From Helicobacter felis ATCC 49179 (GTDB lineage: Bacteria > Campylobacterota > Campylobacteria > Campylobacterales > Helicobacteraceae), in contig NC_014810.2 of assembly GCF_000200595.1 (NCBI RefSeq), forward strand, positions 692,311-756,310: a stretch of DNA of 64,000 nt, written 5' to 3'. A program made the translations under genes and the position numbers. Each line of letters opens with the position of its first letter. The first letter of the stretch is position 1. The notes beneath the pieces were generated by a model that was not told the DNA's origin, made no database searches, and worked only from the letters and a program-made list of their open reading frames with translations. Shown here in pieces: positions 18,461 through 28,839 of this stretch.

Positions 18461-19587
18461 TGGTTATTGTTTTGGTTGTGGATAGCTTTGAAAATAAGAG
18501 CAATGGGACTTCCATGACCGCTGCGCGTTTTTGCAAGGCCTTAAGAGAGCATGGGCACAGTGTGCGCGTGGTCGCCCCCTTTGTGCAGGGAGAGGGGTTT
18601 TATGCCCTCAAAGAACGCTATATCCCTTTGGTTACTAAATTAGCGCACAAACAACATATTCTTTTTGGTAAACCCCATGAAAAAACTTTGCGCCAAGCCT
18701 TTGAGGGGGCGGATATTGTGCATCTTTTTTTACCCTTTAAGCTAGAAAAAGTGGCTCTTAAAGTGGCGCGCGCGATGAAAATTCCCTTTGTAGGGGCTTT
18801 CCACCTCCAACCCGAGCATATCACCTATAACATGAGATTGCAAAATTTAGGTTGGCTCAATCGACTGCTTTTTTGGTGGTTCAAGCAGAGTTATTACCAG
18901 CACTTCACACATATCCACTGTCCCTCCCCTTTTATCAAGTCTGAGTTAATCAAACACAATTATGGAGGAAAAAAATACGCTATCTCCAATGGCTTTGATC
19001 CTATGTACGCTCCTCGCCCTCACAACACTAAAAGCGATGATCTCTATCACATTGCGATGGTGGGGCGTTATTCTCCAGAGAAAAACCAGCGAGTCCTTAT
19101 AGAAGCCGCTCACTTAAGTAAACACGCCGCAAAAATCCAATTACATCTCAAGGGGCAGGGACCTCAGCTTGCTTCTTTGCAAAAACATGCGAGTAAATTA
19201 GCCCACCGGGTGGACTTTGGCTTTTTAGAGCCTGACGAGCTTGTGAAACTGCTCTATCAATGCGATTTGTATGTGCACACGGCCGATGTGGAAGGGGAGG
19301 CGATCGCGTGTTTGGAGGCGATGGCTTGCGGGATTGTGCCCATTATCTCAGATAGCAAGATCAGCGCGACCAATCAATTTGCCCTGGACGATCGCTCTTT
19401 GTTTAAATCCAACGATCCTAGAGATTTGGCAGATAAAATTGATTGGTGGCTAGATCACCCAGAGGAACGCTTGCAAGCAGAGGATCGCTATGTGCAAAAC
19501 GCCACGCGTTACACCTTAGATAAGGCGATTGAGCAAGCCCTAGCGATGTATCAAGAAGTGATTGAGGATTTTAAAAAGATTTATTGA
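18460..19587 (+). CDS. cgt: Cholesterol alpha-glucosyltransferase
   Basis: 375 residues, GT4/GT-B fold, GTG start. N-terminal FENKSNGTSMTAARFCKAL and C-terminal nucleotide-sugar site AMACGIVPIISDSKIS with upstream HTADVEGEAIACLEA (the E-x7-E motif). Ortholog of H. pylori HP0421, which glucosylates host cholesterol at the inner membrane to make cholesteryl glucosides that help evade phagocytosis and T cells. Position after cmoB and the thioesterase is as in H. pylori. Its 3' end overlaps the convergent lolA by seven bases. Confidence 0.92.
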   Translation: MVIVLVVDSFENKSNGTSMTAARFCKALREHGHSVRVVAPFVQGEGFYALKERYIPLVTKLAHKQHILFGKPHEKTLRQAFEGADIVHLFLPFKLEKVALKVARAMKIPFVGAFHLQPEHITYNMRLQNLGWLNRLLFWWFKQSYYQHFTHIHCPSPFIKSELIKHNYGGKKYAISNGFDPMYAPRPHNTKSDDLYHIAMVGRYSPEKNQRVLIEAAHLSKHAAKIQLHLKGQGPQLASLQKHASKLAHRVDFGFLEPDELVKLLYQCDLYVHTADVEGEAIACLEAMACGIVPIISDSKISATNQFALDDRSLFKSNDPRDLADKIDWWLDHPEERLQAEDRYVQNATRYTLDKAIEQALAMYQEVIEDFKKIY

Positions 19588-20096
19588 CGCACCAAATCCA
19601 CGCCCTGAGGCAGAGTGAAGATAAACATGGAGTCTTCTAAGGGCATGTCGGTTTGGATAGCACTAAAGGTGATCTCTACCTTGTTGTGAAGTTTGTCTTT
19701 AAATTCTAGGGTGTGGGGGAGTTGGTCTTGCAGGGTGAAGTAATAGGTTGTGCCCTTGACTTTGGTCTTATAACGACCGTCTTTTTGCAATTTAGCCTTT
19801 TTGAGAATAGTAAACAAATCTAAAGATTGATCTAATTTAGTGAGGGTAGCCTGCATTAATCGTGGCTCATACACCAAGACATGGTTATCGCGCATGTAGA
19901 TTTCTTTCTTAGAGGGTTTGTTATAGACCCACTTAGCAGCATCGGGTATCTTAGCAAAGAGTTCGCCCTCATAAACAGGGTTAATAGGTCCCTCACCTAT
20001 GACCACCTGCTTAAAATGTGCCTTGAAAGTTTTGACATGCAGCTCCACTCCCCAAAGACTGACCACACTCAAGCAAAAGGCCAAAACCCAACCCAT
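19581..20096 (-). CDS. lolA: Outer-membrane lipoprotein carrier protein LolA
   Basis: 171 residues with a signal peptide (hydrophobic stretch about 4-15, cut near LWG). Features AKWVYNKPSKKEIYMRD and LPHTLEFKDKLHNK fit the LolA barrel that ferries lipoproteins from LolCDE to the outer membrane. It diverges from secA as in H. pylori (HP0785/0786); a LolC/E-like permease follows secA, so the export genes are grouped. Confidence 0.88.
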   Translation of the reverse strand: MGWVLAFCLSVVSLWGVELHVKTFKAHFKQVVIGEGPINPVYEGELFAKIPDAAKWVYNKPSKKEIYMRDNHVLVYEPRLMQATLTKLDQSLDLFTILKKAKLQKDGRYKTKVKGTTYYFTLQDQLPHTLEFKDKLHNKVEITFSAIQTDMPLEDSMFIFTLPQGVDLVRQ

Positions 20097-20174
20097 AGAG
20101 CCCCTTTTCTTTTAGGCGCGATTGTATAAAAATTTGTTAAAATCCTCGCTTACGCAAATACATGAGTGGTGAAC

Positions 20175-22757
20175 ATGATTAAAAGTCTTGTGAGTAAAAT
20201 TATTGGCACTAAGAATCAGCGTGCCCTTAAGGTCTATCAAAAACGCGTAGCGGCGATCAATGCCCTAGAGTCAGAAATCCAAGCATTGGACAATACCCAA
20301 CTACGCACCCGGTTTGAAAACTTGAAAACCCAAGTTAGAAATGAAGAAAAAAGCTTACAAGAGGTTTTGCCTGAGAGTTTTGCGATCACGCGCGAGGCCT
20401 CTAAACGTATTTTGGGCATGCGCCATTTTGATGTGCAACTCATCGGGGGGATGGTCTTGCATGAGGGCAAGATCGCTGAGATGAAAACAGGTGAGGGGAA
20501 AACCTTAGTGGCTACCTTAGCGGTGGCATTAAATGCGCTGAGTGGGCGCAGTGTGCATGTAGTAACCGTGAATGATTATCTAGCCCAGCGCGATGCTAGA
20601 GAGATGGAGCCTCTTTATAATTTCTTGGGCTATAGCGTGGGGGTTGTCACAGCCGGGATTGCTGATGAAGCGCGCCTAGAGGTCTATGCCCATAACATTG
20701 TCTATGGCACAAATAATGAATTTGGCTTTGATTATCTGCGCGATAACATGAAATACGCCCTAGAGCAAAAGGCGCAAAAAGAACATGTCTTTGCGATCAT
20801 CGATGAAGTAGATTCGATTCTAATTGATGAAGCCCGCACCCCGCTCATCATCTCTGGGCCCGTGAACAAGCGCATGGAAAATTACGAGCGGGCTGACAAA
20901 GTCGCTAAAAACATGCAAGCCGGGCAGGATTTTAGTATTGATGAAAAAAATCGCGTGATTCTCATCAGCGAAGAGGGCATTAAAAAGGCTGAAGAGCTGT
21001 TTGGGGTAGACAACCTCTATAGCCTAGAAAATGCGATTCTCTCCCACCATTTAGATCAGGCTTTAAAAGCCCATTATCTCTTTGCCCGGGATAAAGATTA
21101 TGTCGTAGCAAATGGTGAGGTGGTGATTGTAGATGAGTTTACCGGGCGCTTGAGCGAGGGGCGGCGTTTTAGTGAGGGCTTACACCAAGCCCTAGAGGCT
21201 AAAGAACAAGTAGGCATCAAGGAGGAAACCCAAACCCTAGCCGACATCACTTTTCAAAACTACTTTAGGCTTTATGAGAAATTAGCGGGCATGACGGGCA
21301 CAGCCCAAACAGAGGCGACCGAGTTTTTAGAGATTTATAATTTAGAAGTGGTCTCTGTGCCCACAAATTTACCCATCCAGCGCAAGGATTTAAACGATCT
21401 CATCTATAAAAGTGAGAAGGAAAAATTTGAAGCGGTGGTGGCCAAAATCAAGGAATTGCACGCCAATGGGCAACCGGTTTTAGTAGGCACGGCGAGCATT
21501 CAAAAAAGCGAGGTCTTGCACGCCCTGTTACAAAAAGAGCGTATTCCCCACACCGTGCTCAATGCCAAACAACACACCAAAGAGGCTGAAATCATCAAAG
21601 ATGCTGGGCTTAAGGGAGCGGTAACCATTGCTACTAACATGGCTGGGCGCGGGGTGGATATTAAGCTGAGTGAGGAGATCAAGGCTTTAGGCGGGCTGTA
21701 TATCATTGGCACAGAGCGCCATGAGAGTCGGCGTATTGATAACCAGCTTAGAGGACGCAGCGGGCGGCAGGGAGACCCGGGGGTTAGTCAATTTTACTTG
21801 AGCCTTGAGGATAGCTTATTGCGTATTTTTGGGAGCGATCGCATTAAGGGGGTGATGGAGAAATTAGGTCTTAAGGATGGGGAGTTTATCGAATCACGGC
21901 TAGTAACGCGCTCTGTGGAGAACGCTCAAAAGAAAGTCGAAGCCCTGCATTTTGAAAGCCGTAAACATCTCTTAGAATACGATGATGTGGCCAATGAGCA
22001 AAGAAAGACGGTGTATAAATTCCGCAACGAATTATTAGATGAAACTTACGATATTAGTGTGCGCATTCAAGAGAATCGCCAATATGCCGTGATGAAAATC
22101 TTAGAGGCTCAACAAGCCTTTGAAGCCCAAGAGTTTAGTGAACAAGATTTAGAGAGTATCGCCCATGTTTTGCAAGAGGAGTTTAACACCCATCTTGATT
22201 TTGAAGCTCTTGAAGATGCTAGCTTGGCCGGTTTGGAGGCTTTTATTGTGGAGGCGTTGGAGAGAGAATACGAAACTAAAATGCAAGATATTGAGGATCG
22301 TAACAAGATTGAGCGCATTATCTATTTGCAAATTTTAGATAACGCTTGGCGCGAGCACCTCTACACCATGGACAATCTTAAAACTGGCATAGGTCTAAGA
22401 GGGTATAACCAAAAAGACCCTTTAGTGGAATATAAAAAAGAGAGCTACAATCTCTTTTTGGAGCTCATCGACTCCATTAAACTAGAGGCGATCAAGACTT
22501 TTCATAAGTTGGAATTGGGCGCGCGCAGCCATGAGGAGACAGAACGCTTTTTTACTGACCTAGAGGAAGCGCACGAGGAACTTAATTTTAACGATTCGGA
22601 GATCGAATTGGGCTTGAGCAACTGGGAGATGGAATCCAAAAACGCGCCTAAAAACATTGCTAGAAACGCCCCCTGCTATTGTGGGAGTGGCAAAAAATAT
22701 AAACATTGCCATGCCAAAAGCGGGCCCAAGAAAGGGATTTTCGCCAAACCGGAATGA
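20175..22757 (+). CDS. secA: Protein translocase ATPase SecA
   Basis: 860 residues from the ATG at 20175 (a GTG three codons earlier is open but less likely; H. pylori SecA begins MIK). Walker A in [12 protein letters not shown]-type box [22 protein letters not shown] and the C-terminal zinc motif [13 protein letters not shown], which binds SecB or ribosomes. It drives preproteins through SecYEG. The stop overlaps the start of the next gene (ATGA at 22754). Confidence 0.97.
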   Translation: MIKSLVSKIIGTKNQRALKVYQKRVAAINALESEIQALDNTQLRTRFENLKTQVRNEEKSLQEVLPESFAITREASKRILGMRHFDVQLIGGMVLHEGKIAEMKTGEGKTLVATLAVALNALSGRSVHVVTVNDYLAQRDAREMEPLYNFLGYSVGVVTAGIADEARLEVYAHNIVYGTNNEFGFDYLRDNMKYALEQKAQKEHVFAIIDEVDSILIDEARTPLIISGPVNKRMENYERADKVAKNMQAGQDFSIDEKNRVILISEEGIKKAEELFGVDNLYSLENAILSHHLDQALKAHYLFARDKDYVVANGEVVIVDEFTGRLSEGRRFSEGLHQALEAKEQVGIKEETQTLADITFQNYFRLYEKLAGMTGTAQTEATEFLEIYNLEVVSVPTNLPIQRKDLNDLIYKSEKEKFEAVVAKIKELHANGQPVLVGTASIQKSEVLHALLQKERIPHTVLNAKQHTKEAEIIKDAGLKGAVTIATNMAGRGVDIKLSEEIKALGGLYIIGTERHESRRIDNQLRGRSGRQGDPGVSQFYLSLEDSLLRIFGSDRIKGVMEKLGLKDGEFIESRLVTRSVENAQKKVEALHFESRKHLLEYDDVANEQRKTVYKFRNELLDETYDISVRIQENRQYAVMKILEAQQAFEAQEFSEQDLESIAHVLQEEFNTHLDFEALEDASLAGLEAFIVEALEREYETKMQDIEDRNKIERIIYLQILDNAWREHLYTMDNLKTGIGLRGYNQKDPLVEYKKESYNLFLELIDSIKLEAIKTFHKLELGARSHEETERFFTDLEEAHEELNFNDSEIELGLSNWEMESKNAPKNIARNAPCYCGSGKKYKHCHAKSGPKKGIFAKPE

Positions 22758-23986
22758 AAACCCATGCCCTGATCTCTTTTTTGGTGCGCCGTTACCTGCG
22801 CTTTGATAAAAACCAGCCTTTTATTAGTATCACCGCCCTTTTGGCCTTCTTTGGGGTCGCCGTGGGAGTGATGGTTTTGATTGTTGCGATGGCGATCATG
22901 AATGGTATGAGTAAGGAATTTGAAGACAAGCTTTTTGTCATGAATTATCCGCTCACTCTCTATACCACTAGCTATTCTGGCATTTCACAAAATACTCTAA
23001 ACGCGTTAGAGAAAAAATTCCCCAACTTGCGCTTTAGCCCGTATTTGCAATCCCAAGTGGTGGTGCGCTCGCAGGGCATGGTGAATGGGGGCATGCTATT
23101 TGGCGTGGATATGGATAAAGAATTGCAGCTCAATAGTGTTTTAAAAAAGGGACTTTCCCCAACACAAATTGAATCTTTTAAAAGCAACCCTTTTCATATT
23201 GTCATAGGCAAGACTTTAGCCCAATCTCTCTCACTAGGACATGCCACTCAAATTGATCTCTTTTTTACAAAACTAGAACCTACCGGCTTTGTGCTCTCCC
23301 CTACGATGAAACGCTTTAGGGTCGATGGTTTTTTTGAATCGGGCTTGCACGCCTATGACAATAGCTATCTTTACACAAGTTTAGAGGCTTTGAGCGCGAT
23401 TCGTAATTTGCCCCCGGGAATCTATGATGGGGTGCATATCTATTCTGCCCATGCTATGGAGGATATGCCAAAAATTAAAGAAGCGCTCAAAAGTATCCCC
23501 AATGATGGGGCGGATATTGAGGGCTGGTGGCAACAAAATGGGAATTTCTTTTCCGCGATGGCACTAGAAAAACGCGCACTTTTTATTGTATTGATGCTCA
23601 TTATTTTAATGGCTAGTCTCAATATTATTAGTTCTTTACTCATGGTGGTAATGAATCGGCGCAAAGAGATTGCCCTTTTACTCAGCCTAGGCACGACCAC
23701 CCAAGAGATTAGAGGGGCTTTTTTTTACTTAGGCGCGGTGATTGGAGTGGGGGGTATTATTCTAGGCGTAATTTTAGCCTTTATTGTGATGTGGATATTG
23801 GCCACCTTTCCTATTATCTCTTTGCCTGCTGATGTCTATGGAATCGATAAATTACCCCTCGATCTTTCTATGGTGGATTTTGCAGGCACTCTAGTAGGCG
23901 CATTGTGCATTGTAGCACTCTCCTCATATTACCCTGCGCGCAAAGCAGCAAGTGTAGATGCCCTCGCTGTTTTGCGCAATGAGTAG
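22754..23986 (+). CDS. LolC/LolE-type lipoprotein-releasing permease
   Basis: 410 residues from the ATG that overlaps the secA stop; an in-frame start further up (22706) lies inside secA and is unlikely. One N-terminal transmembrane helix (about 24-46), a long periplasmic domain, then three C-terminal helices with the MacB/LolC signature [14 protein letters not shown]. It should work with a LolD ATPase (not in the window) to extract lipoproteins and pass them to LolA, whose gene lies just upstream of secA. LolC versus LolE cannot be told. Confidence 0.85.
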   Translation: MKTHALISFLVRRYLRFDKNQPFISITALLAFFGVAVGVMVLIVAMAIMNGMSKEFEDKLFVMNYPLTLYTTSYSGISQNTLNALEKKFPNLRFSPYLQSQVVVRSQGMVNGGMLFGVDMDKELQLNSVLKKGLSPTQIESFKSNPFHIVIGKTLAQSLSLGHATQIDLFFTKLEPTGFVLSPTMKRFRVDGFFESGLHAYDNSYLYTSLEALSAIRNLPPGIYDGVHIYSAHAMEDMPKIKEALKSIPNDGADIEGWWQQNGNFFSAMALEKRALFIVLMLIILMASLNIISSLLMVVMNRRKEIALLLSLGTTTQEIRGAFFYLGAVIGVGGIILGVILAFIVMWILATFPIISLPADVYGIDKLPLDLSMVDFAGTLVGALCIVALSSYYPARKAASVDALAVLRNE

Positions 23987-24063
23987 GGTAATTTAAGCTA
24001 GACTATAATAAAATAGGGAGTCTGTTGGTCTTAGACTGGCGAGAAATTTGGTGGAGATAGCCC

Positions 24064-24309
24064 TTGAAAAATATTTATGTTGGGAACTTGGTTTATAGCG
24101 CGACAGAGCAGGAAGTTGAGGGACTTTATAGTCAGTTTGGAGCGGTGCATTCCGTGAAGCTTATTCAGGATCGCGAAACCAAAAGACCTAAAGGTTTTGG
24201 TTTTGTAGAGATGGAAGATGCTGACGCATCCAAGGCAATCAGCGCGTTAGACAATACAGATTTTATGGGCCGCACAATCCGCGTTACAGAGGCCAATCCT
24301 AGGCGTTAG
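24064..24309 (+). CDS. Small RNA-binding protein (single RRM)
   Basis: 81 residues, one RNA-recognition motif: RNP2 IYVGNL at 4-9 and RNP1 KGFGFVEM at about 40-47. Starts with TTG, which has GGAGAT nine bases upstream; no in-frame ATG fits. Ortholog of H. pylori HP0827, a single-RRM protein. Likely an RNA chaperone or post-transcriptional regulator, target unknown. A 164-base gap without a gene follows. Confidence 0.9.
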   Translation: MKNIYVGNLVYSATEQEVEGLYSQFGAVHSVKLIQDRETKRPKGFGFVEMEDADASKAISALDNTDFMGRTIRVTEANPRR

Positions 24310-24473
24310 TTTTAGCAAATTATTGGGGATGAGCGGTGCTCTTCCCTTGTTCTGTAGGTTTTTTAGAGTTTTCTTTTCTTATTGCAGAAATCCTTTGAGT
24401 CTTTTGGCGTGTTGTTCTATTTGAGGTTTTCTGCTATGTTTTGACTTGTGCAGGAACATTTTTTATCTGTGCC

Positions 24474-25103
24474 TCACACTTCAAATCGTTTATCGTTTTC
24501 ATAACTATGATCCATCATACCGGCTAGTTGGAGAATTTGACAACTACTCTCTAATAGATCAAGGGTTTTTAATAGACCGGGCAATTCGCGATCGTAAGCC
24601 ACTATGCCACATCCCTTAATAAAAATATAGTTGCGCGCGCCCTCTTGCAAGTGGCGCAAGATATCTGCCGGGGCGCGCTCTTGCCACTCCCCATAACCTT
24701 TTGGGTCGTAAATTTCGATTGTATTTCCTAAAAGGGTACGCCCCATATAATCTAAGGGTGCAAGGCGTGTATGGCCTAAAGAGTAGGCGATCGCATAGGG
24801 CGGGCGGGCGTAAACCACAAAGCGCGCTTCGTTACACCCCTGATAAATGCGTGCATGGATGGGTGTATCTTTGCTTGCCTCCTGCCAGCGATAATCTGGC
24901 GTGTCTTGGGCAACCATAAAAGAATCTCCGCTCAAACTATCAAAAATTGCATCTCTTTTATTGATAACGAAGCGGCGCGCGCTCACGCGTGCAGAAATAG
25001 AGCCTCTGAAAATGCTAAAACAACCTCTCATAAACATAGACAGAGAAGCTTTTTGAAGTTGTCTTAAAAGTTCAGCATTGACTTCGCGCACATGAACATT
25101 CAT
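24474..25103 (-). CDS. Class II aldolase/adducin-fold protein lacking the zinc histidines
   Basis: 209 residues from the ATG at 25103, which overlaps the modC stop as TGATG; a longer start at 25127 would lie inside modC. IHARIYQGCNEARFVVYARPPYAIAYS aligns by pattern with IH-x2-IY...VVH-x-HPPYA of class II aldolases, but the two zinc histidines are Y and R, and the third (usually in NHG) is C in KGCGIVAY. So it is probably not a working aldolase of the usual kind. Last gene of the minus-strand operon; role unknown. Confidence 0.7.
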   Translation of the reverse strand: MNVHVREVNAELLRQLQKASLSMFMRGCFSIFRGSISARVSARRFVINKRDAIFDSLSGDSFMVAQDTPDYRWQEASKDTPIHARIYQGCNEARFVVYARPPYAIAYSLGHTRLAPLDYMGRTLLGNTIEIYDPKGYGEWQERAPADILRHLQEGARNYIFIKGCGIVAYDRELPGLLKTLDLLESSCQILQLAGMMDHSYENDKRFEV

Positions 25104-25963
25104 CAGGCTGCCTTGCGCAAACTCCAAGAAGAGTCCTTAAAACACAGCCATACCCAATCCCCTACATTTAAGATGGACTTTGGCGGACAAGCCACTTGGA
25201 GGTGTTGCTGGGCTAAGGCAAGGGTTAACATATTGTCTTGAATGCGGAGAACACGCCCAAGCAAAGAGGGGGATACCGGAGCGTTTAAAAGAGTTTTTAA
25301 ATCTCCTGATGTGCAAAAATGCTTATCTTCATGGACATGGATATGGACCAAATGGTCGGCCAAAACAACCGCTTCTTGGAGATCGTGGGTAACTAACAAT
25401 ATGGTGAGTTTGAAATGTTGACTAAGTCGTTTTAGTTCCTCTTGGAGCGCATGGCGACTGGGCGCATCTAAGGCACTCAAGGGTTCATCTAAACACAATA
25501 ACGCGTCCTTAGTTCCAAGCGCGCGTAGTAAAGCGCGCGCAAGGGCTACGCGCTGTTTTTGCCCCCCTGAAAGAGTGTGAATAGATCGTTTTAATAGCCC
25601 TTCAAGTCCCATTAAATCTACCACTTCTTTAAAGGTGTGCGGATTCTTGTTTCCAAAGGTGATATTTTCCTGCACATTTAAGTGGGGGAAAAGCGCGCCA
25701 TCTTGGAAGACAAAACCTAGAGGGCGTTGTTGGGGGGGTAGGCAAATTTTAGTCTTGGTGTCTAGCCAAACTTGATCTTTAAAAACAATGCGACCTTGAT
25801 CGGGTTGCTCTAAGCCGGCAAGGAGGCGTAAGAGCGTGCTTTTACCCACACCTGAAGGGCCTAAAATAGCACTAATTTGTTCTGCAGGCAAATTTAAATG
25901 CGCCTCTAAACAAAAGGGGCCCTGCGCGCCTGTAAGTGTTTTGCTCAGAGCAAGTTCTAACAC
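25103..25963 (-). CDS. modC: ModC-type molybdate ABC transporter ATPase
   Basis: 286 residues: Walker A GPSGVGKST, Q-loop FVFQDGALFPHL, signature LSGGQKQR, Walker B LLCLDEPLSALD, H-loop VTHD, and a C-terminal extension. It powers molybdate uptake with ModB. No modA or modB is beside it; the upstream neighbour is a catalase-like gene one base away. Either modAB lie elsewhere or this ATPase serves another importer. Confidence 0.75.
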   Translation of the reverse strand: MLELALSKTLTGAQGPFCLEAHLNLPAEQISAILGPSGVGKSTLLRLLAGLEQPDQGRIVFKDQVWLDTKTKICLPPQQRPLGFVFQDGALFPHLNVQENITFGNKNPHTFKEVVDLMGLEGLLKRSIHTLSGGQKQRVALARALLRALGTKDALLCLDEPLSALDAPSRHALQEELKRLSQHFKLTILLVTHDLQEAVVLADHLVHIHVHEDKHFCTSGDLKTLLNAPVSPSLLGRVLRIQDNMLTLALAQQHLQVACPPKSILNVGDWVWLCFKDSSWSLRKAA

Positions 25964-26923
25964 TTATTGCCGCCTTGCAAAAGTGAGAGCATAAACCTCA
26001 TTGCGGACTTGAAAAAGAGGGTCTTTAGGTGGTTCAATCCCATCGGGCAGGTTGTTGGGCATAAAAACCTCTTGATTGCATCCATGCCCGCTATATGTGC
26101 CCACTTCCAAGCGTCCTAGCTCTATTTCTTTGTGTTTTCCATGCCATAACTGCGTGGTGTCATCGATGGGATCGCCCGGGTTGGCCAAGATGAGCACCAT
26201 TTTATAGCCTATGGGGTGTTTAGCAATTTGCTTTTTAAAGTCTTGCTCTAAAAAGTCTGTTTTGGCTTTTTTTAGGGCTTCTGGGCTCAAGGTGCGCACT
26301 TTAGCTAAAGGCAAAAGGGCAAAGCGCGCAGGCAGAAGCTTGCTTTTAGAATCTTTAAAAAAGAAAGTGTGGATGCTGTAATAGGGCGTGTGTGCTACAC
26401 TAGAAGTTACCCCCACACTTTGCATATAACGCGCAAAATTAGCATAAGAGGGGACTTTTTGCATCCTCTCTTTAATGTAGGCTTGATCGAGCTTGCCCTC
26501 TTTGGGAATGCGCATCTCAAAAAAACGCCCAAATTCCTCAGGAGTGCGCGCAAAATTGATTTCTGTATTGAGCATGACCATCGTCCAGGATTGCTTGGCT
26601 CCTTGCAAGCTTAGCGCGATTCCGCGCGCTTTAGAGGCATCGCTAGCCTGTAAGTTACCCCCACCCAGAGAGTAACGCACCTGCGCTTTTAGGGTGGTTT
26701 GTTTTAAGAGAGGAATATCAAAATACGCGGCATTTTTGGGAGTAAAGTGCCCGGTGGCACAAAATCCCTTGGCATGGTTGATTTTTTTGTGCGGATGAGT
26801 CGCCTCGCCATTGAGGCGGTAAAAAATATCCGCGATTTTTTGGGCATCATAGACCTCTGTAGCGTGGGCGCACAGACAAAAGACTCCTAGTAGCGGGAAT
26901 AGAACCCTTTTCAGCCTCTGCAT
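25964..26923 (-). CDS. Exported catalase-like haem peroxidase
   Basis: 319 residues with a signal peptide (about 1-21). Small catalase core: distal histidine in NHAKGF, MLNTEINFARTPEEF, and a C-terminal RxxxY (R307, Y311 in RNEVYALTFARR) supplying the haem tyrosine. It matches the periplasmic catalase-related peroxidases (SrpA type; H. pylori HP0485), which remove peroxides and need a b561 partner in some bacteria. Sits between terC and modC on the same strand. Confidence 0.85.
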   Translation of the reverse strand: MQRLKRVLFPLLGVFCLCAHATEVYDAQKIADIFYRLNGEATHPHKKINHAKGFCATGHFTPKNAAYFDIPLLKQTTLKAQVRYSLGGGNLQASDASKARGIALSLQGAKQSWTMVMLNTEINFARTPEEFGRFFEMRIPKEGKLDQAYIKERMQKVPSYANFARYMQSVGVTSSVAHTPYYSIHTFFFKDSKSKLLPARFALLPLAKVRTLSPEALKKAKTDFLEQDFKKQIAKHPIGYKMVLILANPGDPIDDTTQLWHGKHKEIELGRLEVGTYSGHGCNQEVFMPNNLPDGIEPPKDPLFQVRNEVYALTFARRQ

Positions 26924-26935
26924 GCAACTCCTTTT

Positions 26936-28054
26936 TTAATCTTTTTGTTTGCCCTCTAAATCTTTTAATTTTTGCTCCACCACGCTCAAGCGTTGTTCTA
27001 AATTTTCAAATTTGCTATCTGTATGCGGGGTTTTTTCTTGACTCTCTTGTTTTTTAAGCACACTGAGCAACACACCCCCACCAAGCACTCCTAAGACGAT
27101 GTAAAGGCTAATGGTGGGACTGATTTCCAAACCAAAGCCAAAAAGATGCTTGGTTGCGCCTAAAATGAGCTTGAGACTGATAAAGCCCAACACCACCACG
27201 ACACTTTTTTCTAAATACACCAAATACCCCTTGAGCACTTCCAAGACGAAATAAAGGCTTCTTAGCCCCAAAATCGCAAACATCATCGCGCTGTAAATAA
27301 TCAAGGGTTCTTTGCTCACTGCAATCACAGCAGGCACGCTATCAAAAGCAAACATCACATCGCTCAGTTCGATCACGGCCAAGCAGAGAAATAAGGGTGT
27401 GGCGATCAGTTTAGCTTTTTCAAAAGCGCTTTGGTGGTGGAAGGCATTCACCTCTTGGCCTTCTAAATTTTTTTCCAAATTTTGCAATTCTGACTTTTTG
27501 ATAAAGAAATCATGACCGACTAATTTAGGATAGACGGGGAAAAATTTATAGACCAATTTATAGGCCATGTGTTGGGAGTAATCTTCCTCTTTGTGCTCGG
27601 ATTCTTCTTGGTTTTGGTTTTTGAGCATGACCACACAGCTATAGCCCACCAACAGACCAAAGAGAATTTCTACATAGCCTGAGAGGTGCATTAAACCACT
27701 TCCGATCAAGACAAAAATAAGGCGGAAGATGATCGCGCCTAAAATGCCATAATAAAGCACGCGGTGGCGATAAATATCTGGGATTTTAAACCAACTAAAA
27801 ATCGCCATGATTACAAAGAGATTATCTACAGAGAGGGCTTTTTCTAACACATACCCGGTTAAAAAGAGGGACATGCTTTCTTTGCCATCATGCCAAAATA
27901 AATAGAGCGCAAAGACTAAGGCTGTTCCTACCCAAAAGATGGACCAAAGTCCCGCACTCTTGAGAGTAACGACTTGGTCTTGTTGGTGCGCTTTAAAGTC
28001 AATCACCAATGCAGCCACCATAAATACAATAAAAACAATGAGGTCTAAACCCAT
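26936..28054 (-). CDS. terC: TerC family integral membrane protein
   Basis: 372 residues with about nine hydrophobic helices. Family motifs GYVLEKALSVDNLFV and the second acidic helix AVIELSDVMFAFDSVPAV are clear. A charged loop (EESEHKEEDYSQ) and a C-terminal coiled tail are present. TerC/Alx proteins export manganese or support metal-loading of secreted enzymes in several bacteria; tellurite resistance gave the name. Start lies two bases after the ttcA stop, so it is co-transcribed and no riboswitch fits between. Confidence 0.88.
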   Translation of the reverse strand: MGLDLIVFIVFMVAALVIDFKAHQQDQVVTLKSAGLWSIFWVGTALVFALYLFWHDGKESMSLFLTGYVLEKALSVDNLFVIMAIFSWFKIPDIYRHRVLYYGILGAIIFRLIFVLIGSGLMHLSGYVEILFGLLVGYSCVVMLKNQNQEESEHKEEDYSQHMAYKLVYKFFPVYPKLVGHDFFIKKSELQNLEKNLEGQEVNAFHHQSAFEKAKLIATPLFLCLAVIELSDVMFAFDSVPAVIAVSKEPLIIYSAMMFAILGLRSLYFVLEVLKGYLVYLEKSVVVVLGFISLKLILGATKHLFGFGLEISPTISLYIVLGVLGGGVLLSVLKKQESQEKTPHTDSKFENLEQRLSVVEQKLKDLEGKQKD

Positions 28055-28055
28055 G

Positions 28056-28826
28056 CTAGGCTCCTTGTGCGTCTAAGAAGATTTGATCGCTAAAACTATT
28101 GGCATGCACATTGCAAAAGGCGTTTTTAAGGGAAGTAAAGAGGGTAGGGTTGTTGCGCTCCATCTCTTGTAAAAAATATTTAGTCGCAGACCTAGCGATG
28201 GGAGGCTTGTCTGAGTCGGGTTGTTTGGCGGGGCAATTACAATCAGGAGCTGTGGGGATGTTTTGGGATTTGACAAAGTCAATACTTTGGCGCTCGCGGA
28301 TGTGGATGAGCGGGCGGATCACAAAAAGCCCATTTTCTGCTTTGTAAATGGGGGGCATGCTGCGCAGACTGCCATTATAGGTAAAATTCATAAAAAAGCT
28401 TTCTACCGCGTCATCGAGGTGATGGGCTAGGGCGAGCTTGTTATAGCCATTTTCTAGGGCGTAATTATAGAGCACTCCGCGGCGCATACGCGAGCAAAAA
28501 CTACAATAAGAACTCTGTTCGCGTCTTTTCTCGCGGATGGTTTGGGCGATGTTGGTGCGCACAATCTCATAGGGGATATTTTGCTCAGTGCAAAGTTGAC
28601 TCAACCATTCCAAGTCTTCATTAAGGCCATAATGCACGGTGATGGCTTTAAACTCAAAGTTAAAGGGAGCATGCGCTCTCATGCGCGCAAGCAAGCAAGA
28701 GAGTAGGATCGAATCCTTGCCTCCGCTCAGACCCACTAAAATCCGATCGCCCTCGTTGATGAGATTGTAAGTAGCGTTAGTGCGCCCAACTGTGTTGAGA
28801 ATTTTTTTACTGATGGTGTAGGGCAT
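28056..28826 (-). CDS. ttcA: TtcA-like tRNA 2-thiocytidine synthase
   Basis: 256 residues from the ATG at 28826 with AAGGA five bases upstream; an open extension into the preceding gene (28949) is unlikely. PP-loop SGGKDS, CSFCSRMRRG (cysteine pair for the iron-sulfur cluster) and ALAHHLDDAVESFFMN match TtcA, which thiolates C32 of tRNA. Same adjacency to the MFS gene as H. pylori HP1181-HP1182. Confidence 0.85.
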   Translation of the reverse strand: MPYTISKKILNTVGRTNATYNLINEGDRILVGLSGGKDSILLSCLLARMRAHAPFNFEFKAITVHYGLNEDLEWLSQLCTEQNIPYEIVRTNIAQTIREKRREQSSYCSFCSRMRRGVLYNYALENGYNKLALAHHLDDAVESFFMNFTYNGSLRSMPPIYKAENGLFVIRPLIHIRERQSIDFVKSQNIPTAPDCNCPAKQPDSDKPPIARSATKYFLQEMERNNPTLFTSLKNAFCNVHANSFSDQIFLDAQGA

Positions 28827-28839
28827 AAGTGTCCTTTTT

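Noticed and set aside
24310-24473. Possible small RNA after the RRM gene
   Set aside because: A 4-bp stem GAGC/GCTC is present, but no clear promoter or terminator with a T run directly after a stem.
27000-28060. Manganese (yybP-type) riboswitch before terC
   Set aside because: The terC start is only two bases after the ttcA stop; there is no leader space.
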